This document shows positions 9,153 through 18,660 of a stretch of DNA of 64,000 nucleotides, in pieces. The translations under genes and the position numbers were made by a program. A model generated the notes under the pieces. It was not told the DNA's origin and did not search any database. It was given only the letters and a program-made list of their open reading frames with translations. This stretch comes from Pseudomonas kuykendallii (GTDB lineage Bacteria > Pseudomonadota > Gammaproteobacteria > Pseudomonadales > Pseudomonadaceae). The DNA is taken from NCBI RefSeq assembly GCF_900106975.1, contig NZ_FNNU01000001.1, positions 1 through 64,000 on the forward strand, given 5' to 3'. Position 1 is the stretch's first letter; each line of letters begins with the position of its first letter.

Positions 9153-10715
9153 GTGAGCCAAGCACTGATAGCCGCGCTGCAGAACCCGGCCCTGTACGCC
9201 CACCCTGTCGAGGGATTCCAGGTCATCGAGACGCATATCTCCTGGGTCCTGCTCACCGGCCCCTTTGCCTACAAGATCAAGAAGCCGGTGAATTTCGGCT
9301 TCCTCGACTTCACCACGCTCGAGGCCCGCAAGCATTTCTGCGAAGAGGAAGTGCGCCTCAACCAGCGCCTGACCCAGAACCTCTACCTCGATGTGATCGC
9401 CATCGGCGGCCGCCCCGAGGCCCCGATGCTGAACGCCGACGTCGCGCCCATCGAGTACGCCATCCGCATGAAGCAGTTTCCGCAAAGCGACCTGCTCAGC
9501 GCGGTACAGGCCAGGGGCGAGCTGGGCAACGCGCAGATCGACCAGTTGGCCGGATCGATCGCGCACTTCCACCTGGCCGCCCCCAAGGTGCCGGCGGACA
9601 ACCCGCTGGGCTCGCCGGAAAACGTGCGCGCGCCGGTGACGCAGAACTTCGAGCAGATCCGCCCGCTGCTGCGCGACGCCGCCGACCTGACCCAGCTCGA
9701 TGCCCTGCAAGCCTGGGCCGACAGCAGTTTCGAGCGCCTCGAAGGCTTGTTCGCCCAGCGCAAGGCCGAGGGCTTCATCCGCGAGTGCCACGGCGACATC
9801 CACTTGGGCAACGCTGCTGTCGTCGACGGCCAGGTGGTGCTGTTCGACTGCATCGAGTTCAACGAACCCTTCCGCCTCACCGACACCTATGCCGATGTCG
9901 GCTTCCTGGTCATGGACCTGGAAGATCGCGGCCTCAAGTGCCTGGCGCGGCGCTTCCTCAGCGGCTACCTGGAGCTGACCGGCGACTACCAGGGGCTGGA
10001 ACTGCTCAACTACTACAAGGCCTACCGCGCCATGGTTCGGGCCAAGGTCACGCTGTTCGGTCTGACCGAGCAGAGCACCCCGGTGGAGCGCGCCGCCGCG
10101 CTGCGCCAGTACCGCCGCTACGCCAGCCTGGCGGAAAGCTACAGCGCCATCCCCTCGCGCTTCCTGGCGATCACCCACGGCGTATCGGCAGTCGGCAAGA
10201 GCCACGTCGCGCTGCGCCTGGTCGAAGCGCTGGGTGCCATCCGCCTGCGCTCGGACGTCGAACGCAAACGCCTGTTCGGCACCCAGCAGAGCACCGACAA
10301 GGGCCATCTGGACGCCGGCATCTATCACCCCGACGCCAGCCTCGCCACCTACCAGCATCTGCACCGGCTGGCCGATACCGTGCTGCACGCCGGCTTTCCG
10401 GTGGTGATCGACGCCACCTACCTCAAGCAGGCGCAGCGGCGCGGCGCGGCCCAGGTCGCCGAAGAGACCGGCGTGCCCTTCCTGATCCTCGACTGCCAGG
10501 CGCCTGAGGCGGTGATCGCCGGCTGGCTGGAACAGCGGCAGCAGGAGGCGCGCGACCCCTCCGACGCGACGCTGGAGGTGATCAAGACCCAGCAGACCAC
10601 CCGCGAACCGCTGGACGCCGAACACCAGGCGCACAGCAAACGCGTCGACACCCACGACGCCGCCAGCCTGGACAGCCTGGTGGCGCGCATCCGCGACCGT
10701 CTTCCCGGCCTCTGA
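9153..10715 (+). CDS. Aminoglycoside-phosphotransferase-like / AAA-type P-loop fusion protein
   Basis: A 520-residue two-domain protein. The N-terminal half is APH/kinase-like with a Brenner-type motif (ECHGDIHLGNAAV) and a downstream metal-binding Asp (VLFDCIEFNE). The C-terminal 170 residues are a P-loop kinase-like domain with Walker A GVSAVGKSHVALRL. Such fusions are common in proteobacteria and the substrate is unknown; there is no reason to infer antibiotic resistance. The GTG start follows AAGGAAAG by 5 nt. Longer in-frame starts would run into the mrcB gene and promoter and are rejected. Confidence 0.85.
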   Translation: MSQALIAALQNPALYAHPVEGFQVIETHISWVLLTGPFAYKIKKPVNFGFLDFTTLEARKHFCEEEVRLNQRLTQNLYLDVIAIGGRPEAPMLNADVAPIEYAIRMKQFPQSDLLSAVQARGELGNAQIDQLAGSIAHFHLAAPKVPADNPLGSPENVRAPVTQNFEQIRPLLRDAADLTQLDALQAWADSSFERLEGLFAQRKAEGFIRECHGDIHLGNAAVVDGQVVLFDCIEFNEPFRLTDTYADVGFLVMDLEDRGLKCLARRFLSGYLELTGDYQGLELLNYYKAYRAMVRAKVTLFGLTEQSTPVERAAALRQYRRYASLAESYSAIPSRFLAITHGVSAVGKSHVALRLVEALGAIRLRSDVERKRLFGTQQSTDKGHLDAGIYHPDASLATYQHLHRLADTVLHAGFPVVIDATYLKQAQRRGAAQVAEETGVPFLILDCQAPEAVIAGWLEQRQQEARDPSDATLEVIKTQQTTREPLDAEHQAHSKRVDTHDAASLDSLVARIRDRLPGL

Positions 10716-10789
10716 GGCCGCCCGTGTGTGCCGGGCAGAGCGCGCCGCACCCTCTATACTGGCGAGTAGCTTTCCACCGGGAGCTCGCC

Positions 10790-11140
10790 ATGAGCCAGCC
10801 ACATCAACTCGACAACCCGCTCTATGTCCTGTTGCGCGATGACAAGGTCCACGCCTTCAACGAAGGCAAGCCGCAGGAAGGCGAGATCGATCTTTCCGGC
10901 GGCGACTTTCGCGGGCTCGACCTGCGTCGGCTGAATCCGGAGCGGATCAACTTCACCGACGCCTATTTCCGCGGCGCCGACCTGCGCGGGCTGGACCTTC
11001 GCCAGGTGCGCATGGAGGGCGCCAGCATCGCCCACGCCCAGATATCCGGCACCTATTTCCCGGAAGCGCTGAGCGCCGATGAAATCCTCATGTCGCTGAA
11101 TTTCGGCACTCGCCTGCGCTACCGCAGTGGCAGCCGATGA
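10790..11140 (+). CDS. Pentapeptide-repeat protein
   Basis: A small protein (116 aa) with consecutive A(D/N)Lxx-type repeats: LSGGDFRGLDLRRLN, FTDAYFRGADLRGLDL and MEGASIAHAQISG. These predict a short right-handed beta-helix. Cellular role unknown. A TATACT -10-like box is at 10755-10760. Its TGA overlaps the next ATG (ATGA), so it is coupled to the methyltransferase. Confidence 0.82.
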   Translation: MSQPHQLDNPLYVLLRDDKVHAFNEGKPQEGEIDLSGGDFRGLDLRRLNPERINFTDAYFRGADLRGLDLRQVRMEGASIAHAQISGTYFPEALSADEILMSLNFGTRLRYRSGSR

Positions 11141-11886
11141 GCGAGGTCGTGCAACTGTTCGGCGCCCGTGCGGGCGCTTACGCGAGCTTCCGCCCGCACT
11201 ACCCGGATGCGCTGTTCGACTGGCTCGCCGATCGCGCGCCGCGCCGCCGACATGCCCTCGACATCGCTTGCGGAAACGGCCAGGCCAGCCGCCCGCTGGC
11301 GAAACGCTTCGAATGGGTGCTGGGTTGCGATGCCAGCGTCGAGCAACTGCAGGCAGCGGACGTCGACGGCGTGGCGCTGTTCGCCGCCGATGCCGCACGG
11401 CAGCCGCTGGCGGATGGCAGCCTGGACCTGATCGTCGTCGCTCAGGCGCTGCACTGGTTCGCCACGCCGGCATTCTTCGCCGAGACGCGCCGCCTGCTGG
11501 TGTCCGGTGGCCTGTTCGCCGCCTGGTGCTACGGGCTGATGCGCATCGATGCGCGCACCGATGCGCTGGTCGACCACCTGTACCACGTCACCCTCGACGG
11601 CTGCTGGCCGGAAGGTCGCGCCAGCATCGAGGCCGAGTACCGCGACCTGCAGCCGCCCTTTCCACGCCTCGACGTGCCGGCGTTCAGCATGCAGGCGCAC
11701 TGGAGCCTGGAGCAGCTGGCAGGCTACCTGCGCACCTGGTCGGCAGTTCAACGCTGGGAGCGCCAGCACGGGCATGACCCGATCGCCGACCTGATGCCGG
11801 CGCTGCGTCAGGCGTGGGGCAACGACAGGCACCAGCGGCGGGTGTCCTGGCCGCTACATTTCCTCGCCGGTTATCCCGCGGGCTGA
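11137..11886 (+). CDS. Class I SAM-dependent methyltransferase
   Basis: A 249-residue protein with SAM-binding motif I ALDIACGNGQASRPL (about residues 43-57), an acidic post-I segment (VLGCDAS) and motif IV-like LDLIVVAQALHWF. This matches the methyltransferase type 11 group that includes small-molecule methylases. Substrate unknown. The start overlaps the stop of the pentapeptide gene by 4 nt. Confidence 0.85.
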   Translation: MSEVVQLFGARAGAYASFRPHYPDALFDWLADRAPRRRHALDIACGNGQASRPLAKRFEWVLGCDASVEQLQAADVDGVALFAADAARQPLADGSLDLIVVAQALHWFATPAFFAETRRLLVSGGLFAAWCYGLMRIDARTDALVDHLYHVTLDGCWPEGRASIEAEYRDLQPPFPRLDVPAFSMQAHWSLEQLAGYLRTWSAVQRWERQHGHDPIADLMPALRQAWGNDRHQRRVSWPLHFLAGYPAG

Positions 11887-11910
11887 CCCCAACCCGCGCA
11901 AGGAGGCACG

Positions 11911-12162
11911 ATGAATGACGAACTGCAGAGCATGAAGAACCTCGGCAAGACGTCCGCCCAGTGGCTGCACGCCGTGGGCATCCACACGCCCTCCGACCTG
12001 CGCCGCCTCGGCGCGGTAGAAGCCTATCGCAGCGTCCGGGCACGAGGTTTCCGGGCCTCGCGGGTGCTGCTGTATGCCATCGAGGGCGCGCTGCTGGACA
12101 TCCACTGGAACCAGTTGCCAGAGGCGCACAAGGCGGAACTGAACGCCCGGCTGCAACAGTGA
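11911..12162 (+). CDS. TfoX C-terminal-domain protein
   Basis: An 83-residue protein consisting only of a TfoX C-terminal-like helix-hairpin-helix domain (MKNLGKTSAQWLHAVGIHTPSDLRRLGAV...). The N-terminal domain of full-length Sxy/TfoX competence regulators is absent, which is common in pseudomonads. Function unproven. It starts 24 nt after the methyltransferase stop behind an AAGGAGG ribosome site and is probably co-transcribed. Confidence 0.85.
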   Translation: MNDELQSMKNLGKTSAQWLHAVGIHTPSDLRRLGAVEAYRSVRARGFRASRVLLYAIEGALLDIHWNQLPEAHKAELNARLQQ

Positions 12163-12284
12163 ACGCCACATTTAAGCGCTAGCTCACAGGCTGCGTATGA
12201 GATGATTTACGCGCGAAGCGGCGCCCTTTATCGTTGGGCCGTTCGTACGCTTTTGCCAGCCCAGCCAGTTCAAGGATTACTGTC

Positions 12285-13085
12285 ATGTACCTACTCGGGG
12301 AGCAACCGGCCTACGCCGATCAGCTGATCAATCGCCTGCAGAGCATCCCCACGCAACTGCTGAAAGATCTCGCGCCGGCCGGCCCTGCGCTGCAGCTCGA
12401 CCCCACCGACGATCTCGCCGAAGCGCTCCCGGGTACGCGGCTGTTCGTCATCGAAAGCGGCCTGCTGCATGCCTCCGTGGAGGACCGCCCGCTGTTCTAT
12501 CTGCAGGAAGGCGATCTGCTCGGCCTGCGCCAGGGCATCGACATGCCCTCCTGCCGCTACAGCAGCGAGGAAAGCGTCAGCCTGATCCCTTACAACCGCA
12601 CCGAAGTCTTCCGCCACATCTATGCCGACGAGCAACGCCAGGAGCTGTTCCTGCAGTACCTGATCGGCCAGACCGCCCTCCTCTCCGACGCGGTGGCACG
12701 ACTGAAGCAGCCGGAGATTCGCCCGTCCACCGGCTTCCAGCATTTCGCCGCCGGCGACCAGTTGATCCAGCAGGGCGACGAGGCGGACAACGTGTTCATC
12801 ATCATCGACGGTCATGCCGAAGCGTTCGTCGACGGGCAGAAGGTCGGCGATGTGCAGAAGGACGAGATCTTCGGCGCGATGGCCGTGTTCACCCGAGAGA
12901 AGCGCAGCGCCAGCGTGGTTGCCAGCGAAGCCTGCACGGTGATGGTCATTCCCAAGGAGCAGTTCCTCAGCCTGATGCAGAGCAATCCGCGCATCGCCCA
13001 CAGCCTGGTGGAAAGCATGGCCCGGCGCATCGACCTGATGAACAAGGAAATCACCCAGTTGCGCCGCGCGCAGCTCGACGACTGA
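12285..13085 (+). CDS. cbpA: Cyclic-nucleotide-binding protein A
   Basis: A 266-residue protein whose second half is a cNMP-binding beta-barrel (FAAGDQLIQQGDEADNVFIII..., with the phosphate-cassette-like KDEIFGAMAVFTREKRSASV). It ends in a helix and has no HTH, so it is not a CRP-type regulator. The N-terminal half looks like a second, divergent cNMP fold. In P. aeruginosa the gene at this position (PA4704) encodes cAMP-binding CbpA, controlled by Vfr. I saw no clear Vfr palindrome upstream here. The ATG at 12285 begins MYLLGEQPAYAD. Confidence 0.88.
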   Translation: MYLLGEQPAYADQLINRLQSIPTQLLKDLAPAGPALQLDPTDDLAEALPGTRLFVIESGLLHASVEDRPLFYLQEGDLLGLRQGIDMPSCRYSSEESVSLIPYNRTEVFRHIYADEQRQELFLQYLIGQTALLSDAVARLKQPEIRPSTGFQHFAAGDQLIQQGDEADNVFIIIDGHAEAFVDGQKVGDVQKDEIFGAMAVFTREKRSASVVASEACTVMVIPKEQFLSLMQSNPRIAHSLVESMARRIDLMNKEITQLRRAQLDD

Positions 13086-13102
13086 AGCGAATCCGCATCA
13101 AA

Positions 13103-13134
13103 CGAACCCGGCCATGTGCCGGGTTCGTGGTTTT
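13103..13134 (+). terminator. Terminator of cbpA
   Basis: A perfect 10-bp stem CGAACCCGGC/GCCGGGTTCG with a 5-nt loop, then TGGTTTTC, beginning 17 bp after the cbpA stop. Confidence 0.7.
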
Positions 13135-13179
13135 CGGGAGGCGGATTTCAGGCGGCACAAAATAAGTGGAGGTCGGGTG

Positions 13180-13209
13180 TTGACTATGTAATGAGAATTG
13201 TTATTATTA
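13180..13209 (+). promoter_or_regulatory. prrF promoter with overlapping Fur box
   Basis: -35 TTGACT (13180-13185), 16-bp spacer, -10 TATTAT (13202-13207). The interval 13190-13209 (AATGAGAATTGTTATTATTA) resembles the A/T-rich Fur operator with ATGAnAAT/ATTnTTAT character and covers the -10, so Fur-Fe should repress. Confidence 0.75.
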
Positions 13210-13213
13210 ACTC

Positions 13214-13327
13214 AACTGGTCGCGAGATCAGCCAGGTAAGCAAAGAGTCCCTCATCAGGCTCTTCGGTTATCTCCTCATCAGGCTAATCACGGTTATTGA
13301 CCCGGCACTTTGCCGGGTCTTTTTTTT
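13214..13327 (+). ncRNA. prrF: PrrF-type iron-responsive small RNA
   Basis: A 114-nt transcript predicted from a Fur-box promoter to an intrinsic terminator. It begins AACTGGTCGCGAGATCAGCC, as PrrF RNAs do, and holds the conserved CTCCTCATCAGGCTAATCACGG segment that pairs with mRNAs of iron-containing proteins. It lies between cbpA and phuW, where P. aeruginosa carries tandem prrF1-prrF2; here only one copy is present. The seed CTCATCAGGCT occurs twice (13251-13261 and 13275-13285). The first copy is predicted in the loop of an AAGAG...CTCTT hairpin. Confidence 0.88.
13299..13327 (+). terminator. PrrF intrinsic terminator
   Basis: GACCCGGCA/TGCCGGGTC 9-bp stem followed by eight T residues. 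Confidence 0.9.
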
Positions 13328-13354
13328 GCCTGCGATTTCTTGAATCCGGCGGCC

Positions 13355-14230
13355 TCAGCGATGCAGTTCGGCGCAGTGATCCTGTTCCGGCTGGGCGGCG
13401 GTGTACCAGATGAAATCGGCGCTGCCCGGCGCTACCTGCTGCCCGACCTCGACGAGCAGCAGCACGCTGGCATCGCGCACGCCGAGGTCGGTCAGGTGCA
13501 GCGGCACGCCCAGGTCGCGGCGTGCGTGGTAGGCGCCGGTGAACAACAGCGCAGGCAGCGGCGCATCGCGCAGGCGTTCGGCGATGCGCCGGTCGCGTTG
13601 CTGCTGCACCGCCAGCATCGCCGGAAGCTGCGACTCTGGCAGCAACCCGCAGTGCGACTGGCGAATCTGCTCCAGCAGCGGCTCGCGCACGGCCGGCGCG
13701 GTGGAAGCGCTGCCATTCAGCGACGGCGCCGCGCGATAGATGCCCATGCTCTCGCTGCGATCGAGATTGGCCGCGAGCAACGGATAGGGTTGCGCCAGCA
13801 CGTAGCGCACCAGGGGGCTGTAGCCTGCCCAATCCCAGCCTTTCTGCCAGGCCAGCGCGGCGGGCAGGTCCGTCGGTGGCGTGCCCTCGGCCACCTGCTG
13901 GCGAACCGTGTCGACGTTCGCCTGTTGTGCCGGCTCAAGCATCTCCAGCAGCACGCTGCCCTGTGCACGCCGGCTGGCGAGCGCCTGCAGCAGCCATAGC
14001 TCCAGCGCATGGTGATCCGGGTTGTCGTGCTGTTCGCCGACCAGCACTCGGTCGACTCCACCCAGGCGCTCGACCAATTGCGCGGGCGTCAGCCTCACGC
14101 CCGTGCTCGACTCGACGATCTGGCCCAACTGTGGGTCATCACGCCCCTTTGGACTCTGCCACGCGGGGATGGGCGCCAGACTCTGGCAGGCCGACAGCAG
14201 GCCGAGACAGATCAGCAGCAGTGCACGCAT
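13355..14230 (-). CDS. phuW: ChaN-family heme/iron-regulated lipoprotein (PhuW)
   Basis: A 291-residue lipoprotein: MRALLLICLGLLSAC gives a lipobox with Cys15. The ChaN core follows (VLVGEQHDNPDHHALELWLL and LLFTGAYHARRDLGVP), with histidines typical of a family that binds heme in Campylobacter ChaN. It is the last gene of the heme-uptake cluster, 63 bp after phuV. The ATG at 14230 has GAGGAG 8 nt upstream. The protein is probably membrane-anchored, with an accessory role in heme acquisition. Function inferred from family and operon. Confidence 0.85.
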   Translation of the reverse strand: MRALLLICLGLLSACQSLAPIPAWQSPKGRDDPQLGQIVESSTGVRLTPAQLVERLGGVDRVLVGEQHDNPDHHALELWLLQALASRRAQGSVLLEMLEPAQQANVDTVRQQVAEGTPPTDLPAALAWQKGWDWAGYSPLVRYVLAQPYPLLAANLDRSESMGIYRAAPSLNGSASTAPAVREPLLEQIRQSHCGLLPESQLPAMLAVQQQRDRRIAERLRDAPLPALLFTGAYHARRDLGVPLHLTDLGVRDASVLLLVEVGQQVAPGSADFIWYTAAQPEQDHCAELHR

Positions 14231-14293
14231 GGCGCGACTCCTCGGGAAGAACGATTGCTCCACGGTAAACGGAAGCTCGCACCGGGCAAAGGC

Positions 14294-15060
<767 letters not shown>

Positions 15061-15061
<1 letters not shown>

Positions 15062-16098
15062 CAGGCGCGCCCCCGCAACAGCAGATAGAGGAAAAAGGGC
15101 GCGCCGATCATCGCGGTGACGATGCCTATCGGCAGCTCCGCAGGCGCCAGCGCCAGGCGTGCGACCAGGTCGGCGAGCAGCAGCAGGCTGGCGCCGGCGA
15201 GGGCCGAAGCCGGCAGCAGGATGCGGTGATCGGGCCCGGCGATCAGGCGTACCAGGTGCGGCACCACCAGCCCGATGAAGCCGATCAGCCCGGCCGCCGC
15301 CACCGCGGCGCCGACGCCCAGCGCGGTGCAGAACACCAGCTCGCGCTTCAGTCGTTCCACCTCGAAGCCCAGGTGACGCGCCTCGGATTCGCCCAGCAGC
15401 AGCGCATTCAAGGCACGCGCCCGGCGCGGCAACCAGAGCGACACCGCCAACGCCACGATCAGCAGGGGCCAGAGCCGCGCGTAGCTGGCACCGTTCAGGC
15501 TGCCCATGTTCCAGAAGGTCAGGCTGCGCAGCGTGCTGTCGTCCGCCATATAGGTGAACAGTCCGATCGCCGCGCCTGCCAGTGCGGTCAGGGCGATGCC
15601 GGCAAGCAGCATGGTGGCGACGCTGGTCTGGCCGTCGTGACGACCGAGCCGATAGACCAGCGCGGTCACGCCGAGCCCGCCGACGAAGGCGCAGAACGAC
15701 AGCAGGTAAGGCTCGAACGCCGCGGGCACGCCGCCCAGCGAGGCCCCGGCGACAATGGCCACCGCCGCGCCGAGGGCGGCACCGCTGGATACGCCGACCA
15801 GGCCCGGATCGGCCAGCGGGTTGCGGAACAGCCCCTGCATCGCCACCCCGGACAGCGCCAGCACCGCGCCCACGGCGAGGCCGAGCAGCGTACGCGGCAG
15901 GCGGATTTGCCCGAGGATCAGTTCGGCCTGCTCCAGGCCGGCGGCGGTAACGGGCAGTCCCACCATCCGCAACGCGGCGCGCAGCGTATCCAGCAACGGC
16001 AGGCTGACCGGCCCGAGGGCCAGCGACAGCCAGATCGCCAGCACCAGGAGGACGCCCAGGAAGATCAGCAGCCGGCGTGAACGAACGGAAGCACTCAT
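15061..16098 (-). CDS. phuU: Heme ABC transporter permease
   Basis: A 345-residue FecCD/BtuC-family permease with about nine to ten hydrophobic segments. The coupling region [28 protein letters not shown] is characteristic. It forms the inner-membrane channel for heme delivered by PhuT. The start overlaps the phuT stop (ATGA) and the end overlaps phuV, a tightly coupled operon. Confidence 0.94.
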
Positions 16099-16997
16099 GG
16101 TTGGCGGTCGGCGACCTTCAGCGGCGGTGCCGCAGGATAGAAGCCTGCCGACAGGTCGGCCAACGCCTGGGGAATCCGCGGTCCCAGGCCGCCGACCAGC
16201 AAGGTCGGATCGACCCAGAGGATGCGCCCGCCCTTCGCCGCCTTGGTCGAAGCCAGCGCCGGCGTGCTCTTGAGCAGCGCGGCGATGGCATCGTCACCGC
16301 TCAGCCGGCGGTCCGCGAAGACCACCACGTCAGGGTCCAGCGCCGCCATCGACTCGGCAGAGATCGGCTTGTAGCCGTCGTGCCCGGTCAGGTTCCGGCC
16401 ACCGGCGTGCTCGACGAACCAGGCGGCGGCCGTGTCCTTGCCCGCGGCCATCGGGCTGTTGCCGACGTGACCGAGGAGAAACAGCACGCGCGGCGCCGGT
16501 GCGGTAACCCGCGCCTGCTCGACCCACTGTGCCTGGCGCTGCAGGCGCGCCTCGTAGTCGGCCAGGGTTCGTGCGGCTCGCTGGGGGTCGCCGAGCAGTT
16601 CGCCGAGCCGTTTCAGGTTGGCTTGCAGCGCGGGCACTTCCGGCGCGGCGGAGAGGGTTTCGATACGCACCCCGGCGGCCTTGAGCTGCGCCAGCACCGT
16701 GGGCGGGCCCATCTCCTCGCTGCCCAGCAGCAGGTCGGGCTTCAGCGCGAGGATGCCTTCCGCCGCCAGTTGCCGCTGGTAACCGATGCTCGGCAATGCA
16801 CGCAGGCTGCCGGGATGCTGGCTGGTGCTGTCGACGCCGACCAGCTTGCGCTCGCCACCGAGCGCCACGACCCATTCGCTCAGCGAGCCGCCGGCGCTGA
16901 CCCAGCGCTGCGGCAGGTCCTCGGCGCCGGCCAGGCCAGGCGCCGTGAGAACACCAATGAGCAGCGCGAGCGCGCCTGCGATTCGCCGCATGCTCAT
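16095..16997 (-). CDS. phuT: Periplasmic heme-binding protein
   Basis: A 300-residue class III (helical-backbone) binding protein with a signal peptide ending near [11 protein letters not shown]. Characteristic segments are [26 protein letters not shown] and [19 protein letters not shown]; the tyrosine of IGYQRQL is at the position of the PhuT heme ligand. It carries heme from the outer-membrane receptor to PhuUV. The ATG at 16997 overlaps the phuS stop (ATGA); a second in-frame Met is at 16991. Confidence 0.93.
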   Translation of the reverse strand: MSMRRIAGALALLIGVLTAPGLAGAEDLPQRWVSAGGSLSEWVVALGGERKLVGVDSTSQHPGSLRALPSIGYQRQLAAEGILALKPDLLLGSEEMGPPTVLAQLKAAGVRIETLSAAPEVPALQANLKRLGELLGDPQRAARTLADYEARLQRQAQWVEQARVTAPAPRVLFLLGHVGNSPMAAGKDTAAAWFVEHAGGRNLTGHDGYKPISAESMAALDPDVVVFADRRLSGDDAIAALLKSTPALASTKAAKGGRILWVDPTLLVGGLGPRIPQALADLSAGFYPAAPPLKVADRQP

Positions 16998-18064
16998 CCC
17001 TCCAGTACCGAAGCCTGCTCGGCCAAGGTCCGCCAGTCCTGGCGCTCCGGGGTGCCGGGCTTGCGTTCGCCGAACAGTTGAAGGACCAGCTCGCCGTCGG
17101 CATCGAAGGCTTCGAGGCTGGTGACCACGCCGTCGATGCTGGGTTTGCGCACGCGCCACAGTTCGTGGACGCCGGAAGTCTTCAGGTGCAGGTTGAACAG
17201 CGGATCGAGCACGTTGAACCACTCGCCCATCCAGCGCAGGTTGCGCACCGGCCCGGTGTGGATCTGGATGCAGTGGCGGTTGCCGACGAAGACCATCACC
17301 GGCACTTCGCGCACGCCGGCCACATCCAGCGTGCGCGGCAGTTCGGCCGACTGAAGCGGCTCGGCCCACTCAGCGCCGGCCAGGCGCAGCGCCTGGGTGC
17401 GGGCGACGGCGTGTTTCCTCAGCATCGCGTGGAAATGGTGGGTGTCCTTGAGGTCGGCCCAGTCGGCACGCAGCGCCTCGACGTCGACCGACGCGTCGGC
17501 CACGGTCGCCTCCGGCTCGGCGGCGGCCTGGAGCTCCAGTTCGGCGCTCTTCGATTCGGCGCGGAAACGCTGGATCAACGGCTCCCAGGCGGACACCTCG
17601 CTGGCCTCGGTGAGAAAGACCTTGTGCACCGCCGCGCCCTGGCGATCGAAGAACTGCAGGCTGCGGTGGGCGCCGTGGTCGGTCTGCTCGACGATGGCGA
17701 ACGCGAAGGCCCAGCCGGAGAGGAAGAAGCGCAGGTCGATGTCCGGCGAAACCACCAGCCCCATCTGCCCGTTCGGCGCGATGCTGACTTCGCGGTACGG
17801 GCCCTTGCGTTCATGCACGCATTGCTCGTTGCGGGTCAGCGCCATCACCTGGCCGAGGTCGCCGAGCGCCGGCAGCAGCGCCGCCCACTCCGGACGCAGG
17901 CGCACCGCGTCGAGACCGATCCGGCTGGCGATCAGTTCGGCCTCGCTGACACCCAGCGCGGCCGCGGCATCGCGGGCGCGCAGATGTGGCTGCTGCTCGC
18001 GCAGCGATTGCCAGGCCTGGTAGAGCCGCGAGGCAGACGACGCGCCGGGAGGGGAAAGACTCAT
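16994..18064 (-). CDS. phuS: Cytoplasmic heme-trafficking protein
   Basis: A 356-residue HemS/PhuS-family protein with two repeated halves. The DTHHFHAMLRKHAV segment contains the cluster of histidines known to ligate heme in PhuS. In P. aeruginosa PhuS shuttles heme to heme oxygenase HemO and also influences PrrF expression; that link is family knowledge, but here too prrF lies about 5 kb away. First gene of phuSTUVW, with a Fur-like site upstream. The ATG at 18064 gives the usual length (354 aa in PAO1). Confidence 0.94.
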   Translation of the reverse strand: MSLSPPGASSASRLYQAWQSLREQQPHLRARDAAAALGVSEAELIASRIGLDAVRLRPEWAALLPALGDLGQVMALTRNEQCVHERKGPYREVSIAPNGQMGLVVSPDIDLRFFLSGWAFAFAIVEQTDHGAHRSLQFFDRQGAAVHKVFLTEASEVSAWEPLIQRFRAESKSAELELQAAAEPEATVADASVDVEALRADWADLKDTHHFHAMLRKHAVARTQALRLAGAEWAEPLQSAELPRTLDVAGVREVPVMVFVGNRHCIQIHTGPVRNLRWMGEWFNVLDPLFNLHLKTSGVHELWRVRKPSIDGVVTSLEAFDADGELVLQLFGERKPGTPERQDWRTLAEQASVLEG

Positions 18065-18150
18065 CTTCGAGGTTCCTTGGACGATCAGAAAGGCGTTGGA
18101 CCATAGCGCAAGCGTTTTGCACGGGTCATCCAAACTTACACTTACTGCCC

Positions 18151-18169
18151 ACTCATTCTCAATTGAGAT
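18151..18169. promoter_or_regulatory. Putative Fur box upstream of phuS
   Basis: ACTCATTCTCAATTGAGAT is A/T-rich and palindromic (CTCAATTGAG core) and lies 87 bp before the phuS start, consistent with Fur control of the heme operon. In PAO1 the same interval also drives divergent phuR, which is missing here. Confidence 0.55.
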
Positions 18170-18231
18170 TTACTTGCAATAAAGTGCGCCCGGCTGCCTC
18201 AGCCGGGGCCGCTCAGCGACGAGAGGAACAG

Positions 18232-18255
18232 ATGAAGCCCAAGCGCCCGCGTTGA
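18232..18255 (+). other. Seven-codon frame with good ribosome site; possible vestige
   Basis: GAGAGGAAC followed by ATG and seven codons (MKPKRPR) then TGA. It sits where the divergent heme receptor gene phuR begins in P. aeruginosa. It could be the truncated start of a lost phuR, or chance. I cannot tell from the window. Confidence 0.2.
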
Positions 18256-18290
18256 CATGTGCACATTCGGGCGAATAATGCGCAGCCCGA

Positions 18291-18626
18291 ATGGAGACCG
18301 CCGTGCACCTGCTCTGCACATCCGACCAACTGGCCGAGGGCCAGAGCCGCAGTTTCGTCTGCGCCGACCTGCCGCTGCTGGCGGTGCGCCGCGACGGCCG
18401 CGTGCACCTCTACCGCAACCGCTGCCCGCACCGCGGCGTGCGCCTCGACTGGCAACAAGACCGCTTTCTCGACGACAGTGGCAGCCTGATCCGCTGCGCC
18501 GTGCACGGCGCGTTGTTCCTCATCGAGAGCGGCGAATGCGTGACCGGCCCCTGCGAAGGCCAGGCGCTGGAAGCGCTGGACTGCCTCGAGGACGAGCGCG
18601 GCATCTGGTTGAACGCGCAGCCGTAG
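18291..18626 (+). CDS. Rieske [2Fe-2S] ferredoxin-like protein
   Basis: A 111-residue single-domain Rieske protein: the cluster motifs CPHRGVRLD and CAVHGALF (C-x-H ... C-x2-H) are both present, about residues 45-80. There are no catalytic or membrane domains. It resembles small electron-transfer Rieske subunits, but no oxygenase partner is encoded nearby. It starts about 36 bp past the 7-codon frame and ends about 35 bp before a large inverted repeat. Partner and role unknown. Confidence 0.85.
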   Translation: METAVHLLCTSDQLAEGQSRSFVCADLPLLAVRRDGRVHLYRNRCPHRGVRLDWQQDRFLDDSGSLIRCAVHGALFLIESGECVTGPCEGQALEALDCLEDERGIWLNAQP

Positions 18627-18660
18627 GGCGGCTGAACCCGCGAACGCCCGCTCGATCCAG

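Noticed and set aside
9153-10715. Possible aminoglycoside resistance gene
   Set aside because: The APH-like fold with a fused P-loop domain belongs to a widespread chromosomal family; nothing indicates drug modification.
13116-13343. 75-codon frame overlapping prrF
   Set aside because: Covers the sRNA promoter, Fur box and terminator; explained by the sRNA gene.
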